A stretch of DNA of 64,000 nt from Icerya purchasi (Eukaryota > Arthropoda > Insecta > Hemiptera > Monophlebidae): positions 219,093,291 to 219,157,290 of the forward strand of contig CM077115.1 of the NCBI GenBank assembly GCA_039619475.1, written 5' to 3'. Within the stretch, counting starts at the first letter, position 1; each line of letters opens with the position of its first letter. Below, one piece after another: positions 43,093 through 56,172 of the stretch. Below the pieces are notes generated by a model. The model was not told the origin of the DNA, ran no database searches, and saw nothing but the letters and a program-made list of their open reading frames with translations. Position numbers and translations under genes: made by a program.

Positions 43093-43847
43093 TTTGTAGA
43101 GGCATTTGTATTTTAGTCATTTTTGATTTAATTCAATGTGCAATACCGATTTGAACATGCACGTGTACGCCTTCAGTGTTGTCGAAGAATTTTATTGTCT
43201 TTCTTATTTGTATTTTATTTTTTGTAATTTTAGACAACGAACTAACGAACGTGCAATAATGTATAAAATAATGACCGCTCAAATAGGGACTTTATAGTAT
43301 TTCGCTTTATAAACTTTTAAGCCGACAGTTGTTTAATTTAAGTACCGAAGTTTTAATACCGTTACAACAACGATGCCGTATTTTATTTCAACAGTATTTT
43401 GTGACTGATGTTTCGTAGTTTTTGAAATAATGCGAAAAAAAAAAAAGTGAATATAATTAATAGTTGTACTAAATCGCAGACTGATGATTTAATTTTGAAT
43501 CACAATGAAGTACTTTCAATGACTCGTTTGTAACTAAGTGAATGTCGTGCATAAATTTTCTCGATTTTTAAATCGCGCATATTTCCCGAATCATTTCGGG
43601 AAGTTTTTACATATTCTGTGCTGATCAAAGACTAACAATGTTCAACGTCAAATTTGAAGTATTTTATTACAAGCAACTATATTCTGTTGGTTGATGTATT
43701 TAGAGTCTGTTCAACGAAAGAAGTCTGTTCGTTAAACAGCCGAAATGGAAGAAATGAAAAAATACTATAACAGAAATGATCGCGAAGGATGGAAGTGCAA
43801 GAATAAACGAAACATTATATAGAGAGTAGGCAACCAGGATTCAAGAG
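43093..43847 (+). other. FER 3' untranslated and downstream region
   Basis: AT-rich with no gene. The first AATAAA after the stop is at 43802-43807, next to a LINE fragment, so the real polyadenylation site cannot be fixed. Confidence 0.5.
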
Positions 43848-44370
43848 GTGACTATAGAAATGCGTTCCATGGATATAGACGCGCGCTTGAAGAAGATGCG
43901 ATTTATATCGCAGAGTAAATCAGAATCATCAGGATGGGAAGAACAAAAAGGAGAACAGGACCCGAAAAGAGGATACAACAAGACGACTATGATAAAGGCG
44001 AAGTCTGCAGATAGAAAAGATAGAAAGGCGCGAAATATGAGGGAAGTCGTAGTACCACGGATGTGAGGTTGAATATTACGATAAAATGATTCAGGATTAG
44101 AGAATAAAAAGGGATAAATATTGTGACATCGTCTGCGATGACAGTTCCTGGAAAGAAATTAATATTAGAAGAAGAAAACGGCAGATCGAGCTAATAAATC
44201 AGCCAGTTCATTACTATCAATGCCAACATGGCTGGGGGTCCATAAGAAATCGATTTGTATGAAACGAGCGCTATAAAGTTTAATGATAAGAGAACGAATC
44301 AGGAAAATTATGAAGTTTAAGGAATGCTGAGGAAGAGGAGATGGACAGTATCATACCCTTAGAATCCGAA
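43848..44370 (-). pseudogene. LINE RNase H fragment, minus strand
   Basis: On the - strand it reads FLWTPSHVGIDSNELADLLA (about 44190-44260), then NIYPF and FSNPESFY, then DLLCDINRIFFKRASIS (near 43880-43930). These follow the same order as the copies at 32490-33275. No A-tail is visible. Confidence 0.75.
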
Positions 44371-44377
44371 ACTAAAA

Positions 44378-44420
44378 GTAAAGTAAAGTAAGTCCCATAC
44401 CCTTGATAGGGCGTCGGAAG
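44378..44420 (-). repeat. SINE-like 3' module, copy 2 (partial)
   Basis: AAAGTAAAGTAAGTCCCATA followed by CCCTTGATAGGGCGTCGG, as at 11397-11436. Confidence 0.6.
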
Positions 44421-44620
44421 CAGAAATTTATTAGAACCATTTGTAGAAGTTATGTATTGGATAGCACGAAGGATAACTGTAGACTCTGCGGTAAAGATGG
44501 AACAGAAATAAGGCAGAGTTGAGTGAGGGGATCAAAAAGGCAGCTCTCTTACTGTCAAATGTCCTGAACGCATGAGTAAGGATAGCAGCGTGGAAAGGAA
44601 ATAAAGATTGAATGACAAAG
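44421..44620 (+). pseudogene. LINE ORF2 C-terminal Cys-rich fragment
   Basis: Reads KFIRTICRSYVLDSTKDNCR followed by LCGKDGTE, the C-x2-C motif near the C terminus of many LINE ORF2 proteins (usual pattern CRLCGK-x-ET). The following GIKKAALLLS and VRIAAWKGNKD lie in other frames, so it is decayed. Confidence 0.6.
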
Positions 44621-47259
44621 TTGTATTCTTGTCTGACTACACGTGCCGACAGGTTCTTGTGAAGAGGAATAACTTGCGTGTTATTGTTTTCAAAAAAGAG
44701 CTACCGTTTTTGTTTTTATCTATATAATGAATTAGTATGTATGGCATTGGATATCGGCTCACATTTCATTTTCTCAGTTCTCCAGCCGTATTCACCACTT
44801 TTTTCATCAGTCTAACGTCCGATAATAATCACTTCGCTAACTTATTCGATCTATTTTCATCAGTTTAACCTCCAGTTAAAAGTCGATCATTATGCGGAAA
44901 GAAAAAAAGAATAAATTCCTATTTTTTTCTTACGAGTTAATAATGATTTTTCAGTGATAATAACTGTCACAATAAAATTATTCTGGTGCTTTCACTAAAT
45001 ATTCTTCATCAAAATTCGCAAAATTTATCAATGTTATCGATTAATGAGAAACGAAATATTGATTCACATTTTATTTCTAAGAATTCAGTAAATCAACTAT
45101 TTTTACCATTCAAACTGTATTACTGTTTTGTGGTTTTAACCAAAACAATAACCTATTTTATTTCCATTGGAAATAGATGACGCATTAATTTTTGGTATAT
45201 TTTTAAAATTTTGAGAAAGCTATTTTCTTTTTCTTGGGGGGGGGGGGGGCAAATAATTGAATGTTGTTTTTTTTTAATTGATTTTTAATCAAATATTATA
45301 TTTCAAAAATGCTATTGAACAAACAAGATCGAAATATGAAACTCTCGCTTTTCAAAAAATGAGAGCAGTAAGAAAAAGCGAGTATTTCATGAATTCAGTT
45401 CGGATGGCAGCACTTTTAGCAATGATAGACTAGACAAATAATTCCGAAATTCAATAAATTTAAATTGGATTATAGTATTTTCAGTCATGATAAACTAGAA
45501 CATTCATCTCCATGAAGAGAAAGGGATATTGAAGAGAACGTGAAGTAAGCAATTGGAAAAATAGGATTTATGATTATGAGATATATCGTGATTTCGTGAA
45601 ATATGATTTAATAAGATTTCTATAATTAAAGTTAATGAAAAATTTCATTGAATTGCTAAAAAAATAATTAAAAAACAACGTTACTGCTGAAACATTTACT
45701 TGGGATATTCCTATCTCGTACTATTAACCGCGATATTATGACACTATTGCTGGATTTCAAAAAAATAGAAATAGTGAAATCACTACTGATAGTTCTGTGT
45801 AACCTTGAAAATGTTCAAATTCTACTATATTAACAACATATGTATATTATATTTTAATAATAGATTAAATATTTCTCTCGCTGAAAACAAATGTGGCTGA
45901 ATTCAAATGTTTAAAAATTTAAAATACTCGTTCTAGAGTAAAGAGGGAAAGTCATTAATTGATTACCGTAATTTTATAAGTGACTATCAGATCATTGTTA
46001 TTGATTGTTCTAAACAGTCTGAAGTGATAAGAGGGTCTAAAATAAATATTAAATTTTTAATGGTGGGATTTGTTTGCTGTTGACTTAGTGATTAATTGGT
46101 AATTACTTCGGATAGAGCAAGATATAATCCATTTAAAAATACTATTATGGTAGTTTATTCAAATTTTTCTCTTATAAATGATGCGGTTTTCGAAAAAAAA
46201 ATTGTTGTTTGTTCACTTTGGTCTATCAAAATAAGTATATGATTTGATTCCTGAGAAGAGTGCAAAGGATTGGTAAAAAAAAGAAATTTCATTATTTTGT
46301 AATGTAACATTTTTCGAAAAAGAATTTGTATGTCGTCGGCTAAAATACAATGACATGTTAACGGTTGATCATTTAGCATATCTGAATTCTACTAAGGAAA
46401 AAAAGATGGAGGTTTTTTCATTATTAAAAATAGTCAAATTCGAAGCAAGAATTGGGTGATTCCATTGTTAATAATAAAATTCGCTCCTTCCTATAATTTT
46501 ATAAAACTAACTTCCCCGTAACAAAAACACAGGTAAAATTAAACCGCAGGATCTAATATTAAAACTTCATGGCGTTTTGATCCGTACAAATTTCAGAAAA
46601 ATAATAAGTGGTACAACTACTATAGTGAAACATTCAAATGATCATTCGTACTAGCTTTTATTGATTGAAATTTATATAAATCTGTTAACCCTAATAATGA
46701 ATTTTATACGATTTTGATTGTTACCAAAAATTGCAAAAAAACAAACTAATTTAGATGATTCATAACGCCGTAGGCAAACGAACAACGACCGAGTAACCTA
46801 GTATGTTCCGATTATGACAACTTCTCGCAACTGCCATCAGGATAATAAATCACTCGAAAAAAGGAACGAACATCAAGGCAATAAAATACATCATCATTTT
46901 CGCACGCACACACAACTGGCTAGCTAACGGCTAACATCAAGACGAAGGAAAAGAGAAAGTTAGATTTGACAGGAAACACATTTGTTCGCTATTTGCACAT
47001 ATTACACGACTACTACGAATTATAAATCAAAACATCGGAATGTGATAACGTGTACACGTGCTGGAATCGATTGGTCGACTATATTCGACCATTCTGACGG
47101 TGTGTAGCGTCCTCGCATGCACAATCCTCCAGATTCGCTGGTATTCGCCGCTGCCGAGCACTCGCACAAACGGTGTGAGAACCACTGTTTGATATAGCTT
47201 TTTGTTTTGGTGATTCATAAGTTTCTATTTCAGTCCTTAATATGGTACTTTTTTTTAAG
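44621..47259. other. Intergenic, no gene recognised
   Basis: Includes a run of 13 G near 45236-45249. Open stretches at 44986-45180 and 46155-46379 are short. Repetitive-looking sequence at 45290-46700 may be the rest of the retrotransposon whose integrase is at 47260-47940, but no long terminal repeat could be defined. Confidence 0.4.
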
Positions 47260-47940
47260 ATAGCGGATATCGATGGTCAGCCTTTACTTCACCGGTGTCT
47301 TCAGCAGCCTCATGATAGGTATGCTCTCTAGTGCGGTGATTCCGCCACAGTCGTAGTCTTAAAATGCGTAATGACTTCTGTCAATCGAACATGGCCTTTA
47401 TATAGCATATGTATCATCACATGGCGATGATGACATACGGCAATGACTGGTTTTAATAGTTGAAGATTCTTCAGAGAAACGATATCTTCAATCCGATGAG
47501 GCAACCTAGGTGAGTCGTAACGTCGATTAGACTCTTCCTGTGCCTGCCCATTAACTTTCCAAGTAGGAATCCGAAGGTTTTCGGAATCTTGATGATCGCC
47601 TGGAGTGATGAGTTTTAGGCCATCAGCACGGATCGGGGTTGATAGCCATGCAACAATTCGAATGATGTATACTGCGTCGTTCGGTGAACGGAATTATTTT
47701 GACACCCACCCTACATTTCAAACCGGTATACCGGAAGGATTGGGTACAATGAATAATTTGAGGCCTAAAAATCCGGTGATATCATTTAACTCGACCGTTT
47801 GCTTAAGGATGCTTTACCACATTGAGAATATGCTTAATTCCTCTGTCTTGGCAAAATTCCTCAAAATAAATTCTTTTGACGTGAATGCAGAGGAGTACCT
47901 CTCGATCACTGATAATCCTGGCAGGGAGTTCGTAACTTAA
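47260..47940 (-). pseudogene. Ty3/gypsy-type integrase remnant, minus strand
   Basis: The - strand shows, in shifting frames, the end of a retroelement integrase core: a VITDRE-like second catalytic Asp region near 47910, a GIKHILN-like block, NG-x-VE around 47800, and FELLHGYQPR near 47640-47670, the usual landmark after the core. Frameshifts and stops break it repeatedly. Reverse transcriptase and gag were not found nearby, and no terminal repeats could be assigned. It is a short, dead fragment of an LTR retroelement. The plus-strand open stretch 47605-47940 is its shadow. Confidence 0.7.
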
Positions 47941-49341
47941 AAATAATAAACTTTTCTGGGGATGACAAAATGCGTTTCGTTGACGTGTCTCGCGTTGTAT
48001 TTAAACAAACAAATTTCGTTAAATTGTCCATAGCCGTCAAAACGTGTTTTTACTGACGAGGAGTTTTGGCCATCAAGGGTCGTTTCATTGGATGTCATAT
48101 TTGCTTCCCTTTCTCTTAATTTTACATGTCATTAATGTCTACAAATCCCATTATGCTGCAATATTTTTATAGAATCAAAAATAACAAAAATTCCAGTGCC
48201 ATTTTTTTTTTCTTTTCTTTAGTTTTCTGTAGTTTCCGAACATCATTTACGAAGTCAAAAATTATCAAGTATCTATTTTATTATGTTTTTCTTCGCGAGT
48301 ACTTTCCTCGTGTCATTTGCATTGTTCGTACGCTTTTATTCGTCATTTCAAGCTATTTGAAAAGCGGTATGAGTTCTTTTCTACATCCGCGTAGGCGCTT
48401 TTTATCGTCAATTCTTTCCGTTTCCAGTTTTCTTCATTAAATGCAGTAGTGTAGATATTTTTCTATTTGCTTTTTTATTTACTGCGAATCAACGGTCATA
48501 AAAAATACGGTTTATAAATGTTAATTGTAAAGTCATTAATAAATAACGATTAATAATAACTTAGTGTTACTAATGTAAGTGTATTTAAACAGGTTCAATA
48601 AAATTGAAACATTTTAATTTGCTGAATATTTATTTCAAACGGTGTAACTACAGCTATAAATATAAAATAATGGTGCTATTTTTTTTTTTTTTTTTTCATT
48701 TATTTTTTTTCCGTATTATCTTTTACGATTATCAGTAATAGTTTTATAAAGTCGTCGTAAGTTTTGCCAATTGGAGCCTGTTTGCGGAATTACTTTTCGA
48801 TCTGTACTTTAACGAACAAACCTTTTTAAATATGACTTTTGTGCATTTCTTAAACTCCCCGATATATTAGTACTAATATATAAGTATTTATATGCCGCGT
48901 AAACGGAGTGTAATTCTTAAGTACACCATAAAAATTACCATTATTTTTTATGTCGTTTTTTTTTTTCTTTCTTTATTTTTTATTTTAACAATATTTTACA
49001 TGTAAGCGTTATGAAGAGATTTTTATAATAGAGCAGAGGCGCGATATATTATAATAAATTTTTTTAAACAGTATATAATTAATATCCGTTTAATATAATT
49101 TGTTTTGTAAACTATGTTCGTATTTTATTAATTCCCTAAATTGATGTTTTGATTTAAATATTACAAACTAGTATTTCAGGTGCTAAAACAGTAATTTCAA
49201 TTGGGGAAAAAAAAGGTATTCAGAATTTTATCATTACAAAAATCAATCTGAAAAGCAGAAAACGCATACTTATATGCCTGTCTGTGCAAATGTTTAGTAC
49301 GTTTTCATAAAAAAACGTTATGCAACTTTTGTACTTCGATA
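47941..49341. other. Intergenic, no gene
   Basis: AT-rich with T-runs (for example 48677-48696). The open stretch 48126-48440 has no family resemblance. Confidence 0.5.
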
Positions 49342-49580
49342 TAGAGATACGCAAATCAACTCCGCTAAAACAGTTTCAGATACATATATGTGTCCTTTCC
49401 CACTACGGATATATATCCGCTTCTTAATTCCAACTCCGTCAGGGTTATCTATTTCATGTCTAACGTATAATTGCAATCTCCGGCTGCTTATTCAACTCCA
49501 ACCCCGCGTAGTACTCCAAACGCACAAAGCGACAGATCATCCTTAAACACGGTGTGCATGCGCGCAGCTAACGCCTTTCG
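49342..49580 (-). repeat. Second copy of the 3127-3744 MITE family (partial)
   Basis: Begins TAGAGATACGCAAATCAACT, matching the reverse of the right end of the element at 3744. Then come GGATATATATCCGCTTCT, AACTCCGTC and CAACTCCAACCCCGCG, the subrepeat units. Similarity fades near 49580, so the other end is lost or truncated. Confidence 0.85.
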
Positions 49581-50199
49581 GAGTTGAAATGTATTAAATC
49601 ACCCCGCCAGGGGTAAATTCGACCTGTTCCTTCAAAGGGGTTATTCTAGAGATCATTTGTAGCAAATTATGTCCTATCAACTAGGGGTCAAAATGAACGG
49701 TTACCGAGTAATAATAATTTTTTAGAAAATTTCAGACTTCGTATAAAAAAAAAAAAAAAAAAAAAAAAGTAAAATGAACAATAAATTGATATTTTTCTAA
49801 AAGCTAATTAGCTATTTATTACATTGGAAAAAAATACATGCCCAGAATTATCATAATCTCAGAAATAAAACTATTTAAATAGCAGAATGATAAATTTATT
49901 TTCTAATTTTTGTTTATAATGAAAATATTATTAATTGAAAAAAATGTATGACACTTGACTTACAAATTAGAAAAAATTAGTTCCCTGTTTCATTAGCTCT
50001 CTAAAAAGGTATAAATGTTATCAGTTTGTACATGTGCACACAAAGAAAATCACATTAGACTGAGGAAATCCCTAAATTCCAAGAAACATGCCCTTATTAA
50101 TACCGTCACGCTTCTGTTTCTTTTGTCGCACTCGAAACGGGACTATAAGTCGGTAGATTTAAGAAATTTTTAGGGCAGTTCGTGAATACGACAGACGGT
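49581..50199. other. Intergenic, no gene
   Basis: A-run of 20-24 nt near 49747-49768; otherwise unrecognised. Confidence 0.5.
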
Positions 50200-51190
50200 G
50201 ATTGTCTCAGTCAGTGATTTCCGTTCATTTAGCTGGTTTAATCTAATTACTACAGCGAGTGGATTACAAAAAAAGTAATATTCTCGAATGTCCCTCCCCC
50301 CACCAACCCAAACACGATTTTGGAGCAATTCATCGTAAGTGAATTAAAAATCAATTTCCATACTACGTGTTAGCCCCCTAGATGATGTATTCGGCCACAT
50401 AGTAAGTTGGCGACGCCAGATTTATGTGAACAACGATTCGAACATTGAAACTCTTCCAGGTTCTTTCGAATTAACCTATAATGGAAACAAACACCGCATG
50501 TTCATCACTTTCGATGAAATAACATGCTTTAGATGCCGCTCAAGAGGGCATCGAGCCGAGGCCTGTCCATCAACTGCTGATGATGTACTCGAAGTAGAAA
50601 AACTTGCACCGTCAAACGATTTTCCTGAACATCATTCTATAGAAACCCTTCAGTCAAATGGCTCAGATAATCAGATATTACCTTGCGAGAATCCGAAAAT
50701 GGCAACCATCATCATCAACTTCAGAAAGTTCATCAACTATATCAACACAGCCTAATCTTCCTAATAAACAGAAAAGAAAACGAAAGAAAATGGAAATTTG
50801 TGATGAAACTAATGCCCCAAACGACCACTCGGATTCAAATCATATGGAAAACAATGCAGGAATGGTCTCCACAGTTCACTCAATAAAGGAACTCTTTAAA
50901 CTCATTGAAAACGCAATAGCTTCTGAATTCAATAACAATGAATGCCCTCTTTCTTTTACCATTTTCTCCCTACTTATGTTCTACAGAAGATATTGAACAT
51001 TCTCTTTCTGATTTCGCTGTTACGCCAAATGATATTCTGAAAATGTTCGAAGAAAATTATACTAATCTCACACAAAAATCAATCAAAATCCGTTTTACAA
51101 AATTTAAAAATAAACTCGAAGAAATTATTAAACGCAAACACACACGTTATCGATTACGATTTATAACATTTAAAAACTTAAGCATACTCG
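50200..51190 (+). pseudogene. LINE ORF1 (gag-like) with CCHC zinc knuckle, frameshifted
   Basis: Pieces in order: IFSNVPPPTNPNTILEQFI near 50280-50340, GHIVSWRRQIYVNND near 50391, then FDEITCFRCRSRGHRAEACP (zinc knuckle C-x2-C-x4-H-x4-C) at about 50510-50570, a charged KRKRKKMEICDE stretch, and a helical C-terminal part at 50990-51170. This is the layout of I/Jockey-group LINE ORF1, a nucleic-acid-binding protein that packages the LINE RNA. At least two frameshifts separate the parts. It could be the 5' portion of the family whose 3' ends lie in FER introns. Confidence 0.75.
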
Positions 51191-51191
51191 C

Positions 51192-51222
<31 letters not shown>

Positions 51223-54013
51223 TGACTGATTGCAATTACGTAAAATAGTTGAGAAATACGCTACAGCTGTAAATAGTTAAAGTAAATAAAAATTTATACG
51301 AAAACTTTAATTACACTTTCATAGAGTTTAAAAAATATCTTATTAAACATAATGAGCATTACACGTGTAAATTAATATTTTACCTTATTCATAAAATACT
51401 AAATAGAACGGGAAAAAAAACAAAAAAAAAAAAAAACTATAAAATATATATCATGAATTCTCTCTTGACTCGATCATTTTATTAGCGATTATTTTACAAA
51501 AAAAATGGCATAAAAAATAATTAACAATCTACAAGACTTTAATAATAAGTAATAAAAAAAAAAAAAAACAACCAACTCTTCCCCCCCATAATCTGTGTTT
51601 TAAATATTTTGACGTTAAAATTATAATTTATATAATGAGCGTAATTTAATTAAAATAAAAAATTTCAAAATTAGAACGCTACCATTCAAAAAGAAAAAAA
51701 ATTTCGTATATATAGTGGTATGTATAATTAAAGTAAAAATCATTTTTGTATACCAGAACAGCGTTCAAATATTTTATTTACACTACCACTTATAATTATT
51801 GCACGATCGCGTTGCAACCAAGTCGATTACGAAAGAGTTCCACCATAATATAATAGAATCTGAAAGTTCGATGCTTATAGTGTAATTTTTTTTTAACAGA
51901 CACACACACACAATTCCGCAGTAGTTTAGTAAGTGTTTTATATTTTACATTATTTCCGTTTGAACCCCCTCTTTTTTTTACTATTTTCTGTGCATTTCCG
52001 TTATACTTTCCCGGGCAAAATATTTCATTTTTTATTTTTTGGTTCTAAAGCTCTTAGTTAACATAAAAATTACAATTAAAAGATCATAGGCAACCAATTT
52101 TGCGTTATTAGCGCCGTAAGTGTGTAATTGTTATAAAGGGAAACTGTATAGGATTCAAACAATTACATTTAATAGAATGTGATGACCCGTTCGAGCTGTA
52201 TGTATTTTAAACTTTTATATTGCATTTAAATCGCACATTATTTTTTACCGAACGTTTCCAATTGAAAATTTTATTTTAATTATCTTTTTCCAGTTTCAGC
52301 AGAATAGTAGCTCCAGCAATTTATACTGTTTAGATTTGATATTCTCTTAAAAGGAAAAAAATTACAATTTCCATACAAAAATAATCATCAATGGGGAAAA
52401 TTCTTTCTTTTCAGTACGATGCTGTTCGAATGTTATAGTACGGCCGAAATATCCACAGAACTGGTGTTTTTAAATTATTGTTCTGTTTACACACAAACAC
52501 AAAAAAAAAAAAAAAATAAATAAAGAATATCTTTGAACTGGGACAGGTGTTTTTAATACTACGGTTCATCGACTATGGCACGCAAAACAAACACGTAATA
52601 TCAAAGTGATTTCGGTGGTTTTTTTTTAGTTTTGTACGATATTTTTTGTTTTAAGAATCCCCTCCAAATTTTTCAGTTCGATTACAAATCATTTAAAAGG
52701 TCCTCCGTTCAGCGATTTTGAAAATTTAGATTTTTTTTTTCATATTATTTACATTAAAAAAGAATAAAAAAAAGTAATTTATTAAAAATTTTAGCTTAAA
52801 ATTAGAATTCTTAAAGGTCGCTGAATAGTTGAGATTTTTTTTTTTTGGAATCTCTCTCTCTCTTAAATCGAATTGCTCAATTCCGAGCGTCGGACTACTT
52901 TGTGCATTCTAGGTGTACAGACATAGGCTTAGTCTTCATGGCAATAGTATGTATTAAATGTTTTTGAGTGATCTTCAAATATTAATATTATGGTTTTAGA
53001 TTTTTTAGATTTATCTTGTATGTCTCGCGCTTTTTATATTCGTAATCATGCGAACTAAAGTAAAAACTAAATAAATATATACAAATAAAAAAGAAGGCTC
53101 AACGTTGTCACTCAAAAATATCAAAATTATCCTCTATTCAAACAGTTCAAATTGTTTACGGATAACTTGCAAGAATTTTCATTATTCGAACTAAAATTAC
53201 ACTCAACAAGGAAAAATTTAACTTCGTACAAAAATAATCTTGTTTAAATTTTTCACATATTTTTCAATTCAGCGATCTCTATATTTTTTAATTGCATACC
53301 GAAATCCGCACGAGATTTTTAGAATGTTAAAAAAATAACGCATTTCCACATTTTAAAAGGGGAAGTCTAAACTGATCACTCTACTGCACGCATATATGTG
53401 GTACGATAGTGGCTTGATTTAATTAATTTACGCTATATTCAAAGCACATTTTTTTTCAGCCCAAAGATAAACTATCTTTAACCTAACCAGTACTGATATA
53501 AAAAAAAAAAAACATTTATATGTAAAACTTTTTATCATCGGTTATTTCATCATCACCGTATATATATATATATCGACCATACGACAATAGTTGCAAAGCT
53601 ACATATATATTTTACAAATAATCAACTATTGAACATAAAAAAATTATCTGTGATAAAGTCGTATACGGTGTAAAAGAAATATACATTTTTTATTAACTTT
53701 CGGCATAAAGATTGTTCAAGAATACGAGGGTTCCGCATGAACATTTATACGAAAATATCTCTTTTTGATTAAACATAAGTTTTTGAAAACTTTTAAAACT
53801 TCCTTCATTATAAATTTTTAAGCCAGCGCTTATTTTTGCTAATATTATCACAGATGATATAGTAATTTTACATTTAAATAAAATAAATCGATTTTCTTAC
53901 TTTTCAACATTTAACTTGATTAGGCTGAATTTTAATTTATCTCTTTTTAGGACTGGCATTTTACTTAACGTGTAACCAAAGAAACAGACTTGAACTGAAA
54001 TGTATACATATAC

Positions 54014-54046
<33 letters not shown>

Positions 54047-54150
54047 AATTATTTAAAATAATTCTTGTAGACGCAAAGTCGCGAACTATATTATAATCTA
54101 TCACTTTATAATAAAATTATATTTAAACCATGAAATATTCGGAATGTTAA

Positions 54151-54189
<39 letters not shown>

Positions 54190-54355
54190 ATACACGTGTA
54201 CAAACTTTATAACATATCAGAGTGTGTGCGAGCGTGTTTGTTGTACATTTCACAGCACGAGCAAAATTTTATAAATTAGATTTAATACAATTTAACCTTT
54301 ATATAAATTGACTGCAACGGTGATAGTAATCTTCATCTTCTGCCGAACTCGAAAT
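51191..54355. other. Long AT-rich stretch without genes
   Basis: Begins with a T-run of about 30 nt (51190-51219). Many A- and T-runs follow, with (TA)n near 53560-53573, 54024-54046 and 54151-54183. No coding stretch in either strand; part may be 3' untranslated region or downstream sequence of the minus-strand TPR gene. Confidence 0.5.
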
Positions 54356-54377
54356 TCACGATGCATCATCGTGCGGT
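54356..54377 (-). CDS. Candidate terminal exon of the TPR gene
   Basis: On the - strand TTGTTGTCTAG is a fair acceptor. The next base completes the split codon left by the exon at 55939-56042, giving R-PHDDAS and TGA at 54358-54356. The match of phase is the only support, and it could be chance. In the same frame after the stop, the text SSSAEDEDYYHRCSQF looks protein-like, so a different acceptor (TTTCGAG near 54345) is an alternative. Confidence 0.25.
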
Positions 54378-54383
54378 CTAGAC

Positions 54384-55938
54384 AACAAAATTAAAATTAC
54401 GATAAAATTGTAAAAAAAAAATATCAATTAATAAAAGGAACACATTAACGGTTCATTACAATTGTATACATATTCTTCTTCGGTTGGAACGCAGACGTGA
54501 CTTTAAAAAAGGAAGCAGTTCTAACTACAAGCTCATAAGTAATTAAAAATAGATTACACTGATTCAGAAAAGGTAACCTCTCGTTATCAACATCATTTGG
54601 TATAATTTATGTTACAGTAATCGAATAATATACTGTTCGCAGTACCACATCCCGGGCATTATTAGACCTGCGAGTTTTTACTGTTAACAAACAAAGAAAA
54701 CAACTAAAAACGTTACAATAACAATATTCAACGTAAAACGAAAATAAAACTATTATCGGTCGATTATTATTCTCTGAGCGAAAACGAACAACGATGTGAT
54801 AACGTGTTCATGCCCGACAAAGAGAAAATTCGCGTCGGAATGGAGTGCAGTTACATTCATTTAATATTCTCGAATGCATGACGTTAACAGTAGCGTCCAG
54901 CAGCTACGTTTAATATCATATTTAGCCAGAGAATGAAAGTTTAGCTGAAGAATTATTTGTAACAGAAAAAAAAAATCAACGTCCAAAACTCGTTTATAAC
55001 ATCATTCGGTTAAAATTGAAAAATTCGTGGATTTTATATCGAAAGAGAGGATTAATCTTGCAATATGAGTGAGGTTTCATTTAATTTTTTATGTCATCGA
55101 TGCAAAATCTAAATAAATCCGATCAGAGAAAAGTACAAGGCGAAAATTTCAATAAAGCAATGACTGCGGATATGCCAGAGATCGAAAAATATAAAAAAAA
55201 TAATAAAAAATTACACGAACTTAGGAAATCTGACATCGACAAAAACGGTGAAGATTTCCCTAATTCTTATTCGCTTTGTTGTAGAGTAGCGCAGTTGAGG
55301 GAAGTGAAGTATTTACTTCGATTATAAGTGATTTAAAATATCCGATAACGTGTCTGATGGAAGTAAAAATTTGCCGATGGATTACGCGGAATTATCGGCT
55401 AAAACTTCATCCTTTTAAGGCTCTTTTAAGTACATGTTCAATTTTTTTTTCTGTTAAAACCAATATAAAAAATTCGTATTACCACCAGTAAAAAAAAACC
55501 ATTGGGGGTGCGTTTATTTACACAATTCATAAACTCACCTCCTCAATTTAGGAAATCGTATTAATCGTCCGATGTCTCTCTCTCTCTCTCTCTCAGTATC
55601 GAATATGACAATACTCTTCGAGTAACGAAAACTGAGTAATGAAAAAGAAATATACGCCACGACAACTCTAACTATTATAAACGTATTATACATATACAAA
55701 CACGTTACTTGTATGTTTGTATGTAAATAAAATTTTACAACGTCAGAAAAATACACGGATTTAATTTCTTTAGACACAAATGGGAGCTAGAACGAATGTA
55801 AAAAAGAACTTCAGGAGGATGCAGATTAAAGTTCCCGGAATCGGCCATATAGATGATGACTTTAGCAACAAATGTAGTAAAGTCATAAAAATACAAAAAG
55901 CTACACATATGTTAAATTATATTCATCGAACAAATTAC
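54384..55938. other. AT-rich, intron or 3' region of the TPR gene
   Basis: The open stretch 55091-55327 is Lys/Asn-rich and has no family resemblance. A (CT)n run lies near 55576-55596. Confidence 0.45.
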
Positions 55939-56042
55939 CTGTATGCGTAACTTATAGGGTTGCTCTTTATGCCACGGTACAGCTCTTTAGCCTTAATATT
56001 ATTCGGTTCCACTTGCAAAAGTCTTTTCACGTCTAGGTATGC
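55939..56042 (-). CDS. TPR gene exon 3
   Basis: Acceptor TTTTTCAG, donor AG|GTAATT on the - strand. Reads AYLDVKRLLQVEPNNIKAKE, then LYRGIKSNPISYAYR. It continues directly from the RQ that ends the preceding exon, completing the second helix of that TPR unit. It ends with two bases of a split codon. Confidence 0.85.
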
Positions 56043-56112
56043 CTGAAAAATGCAAAAAATAGTTAGGATTGTAAAAAAGGCGGAGCCCCTGAAGAGACGA
56101 AGGGCTGAGTTT

Positions 56113-56172
<60 letters not shown>

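Noticed and set aside
43848..44066. Plus-strand open stretch of 72 codons
   Set aside because: It is antisense to a LINE RNase H fragment that has family motifs on the - strand.
47605..47940. Plus-strand open stretch of 111 codons
   Set aside because: It is antisense to a decayed integrase on the - strand.
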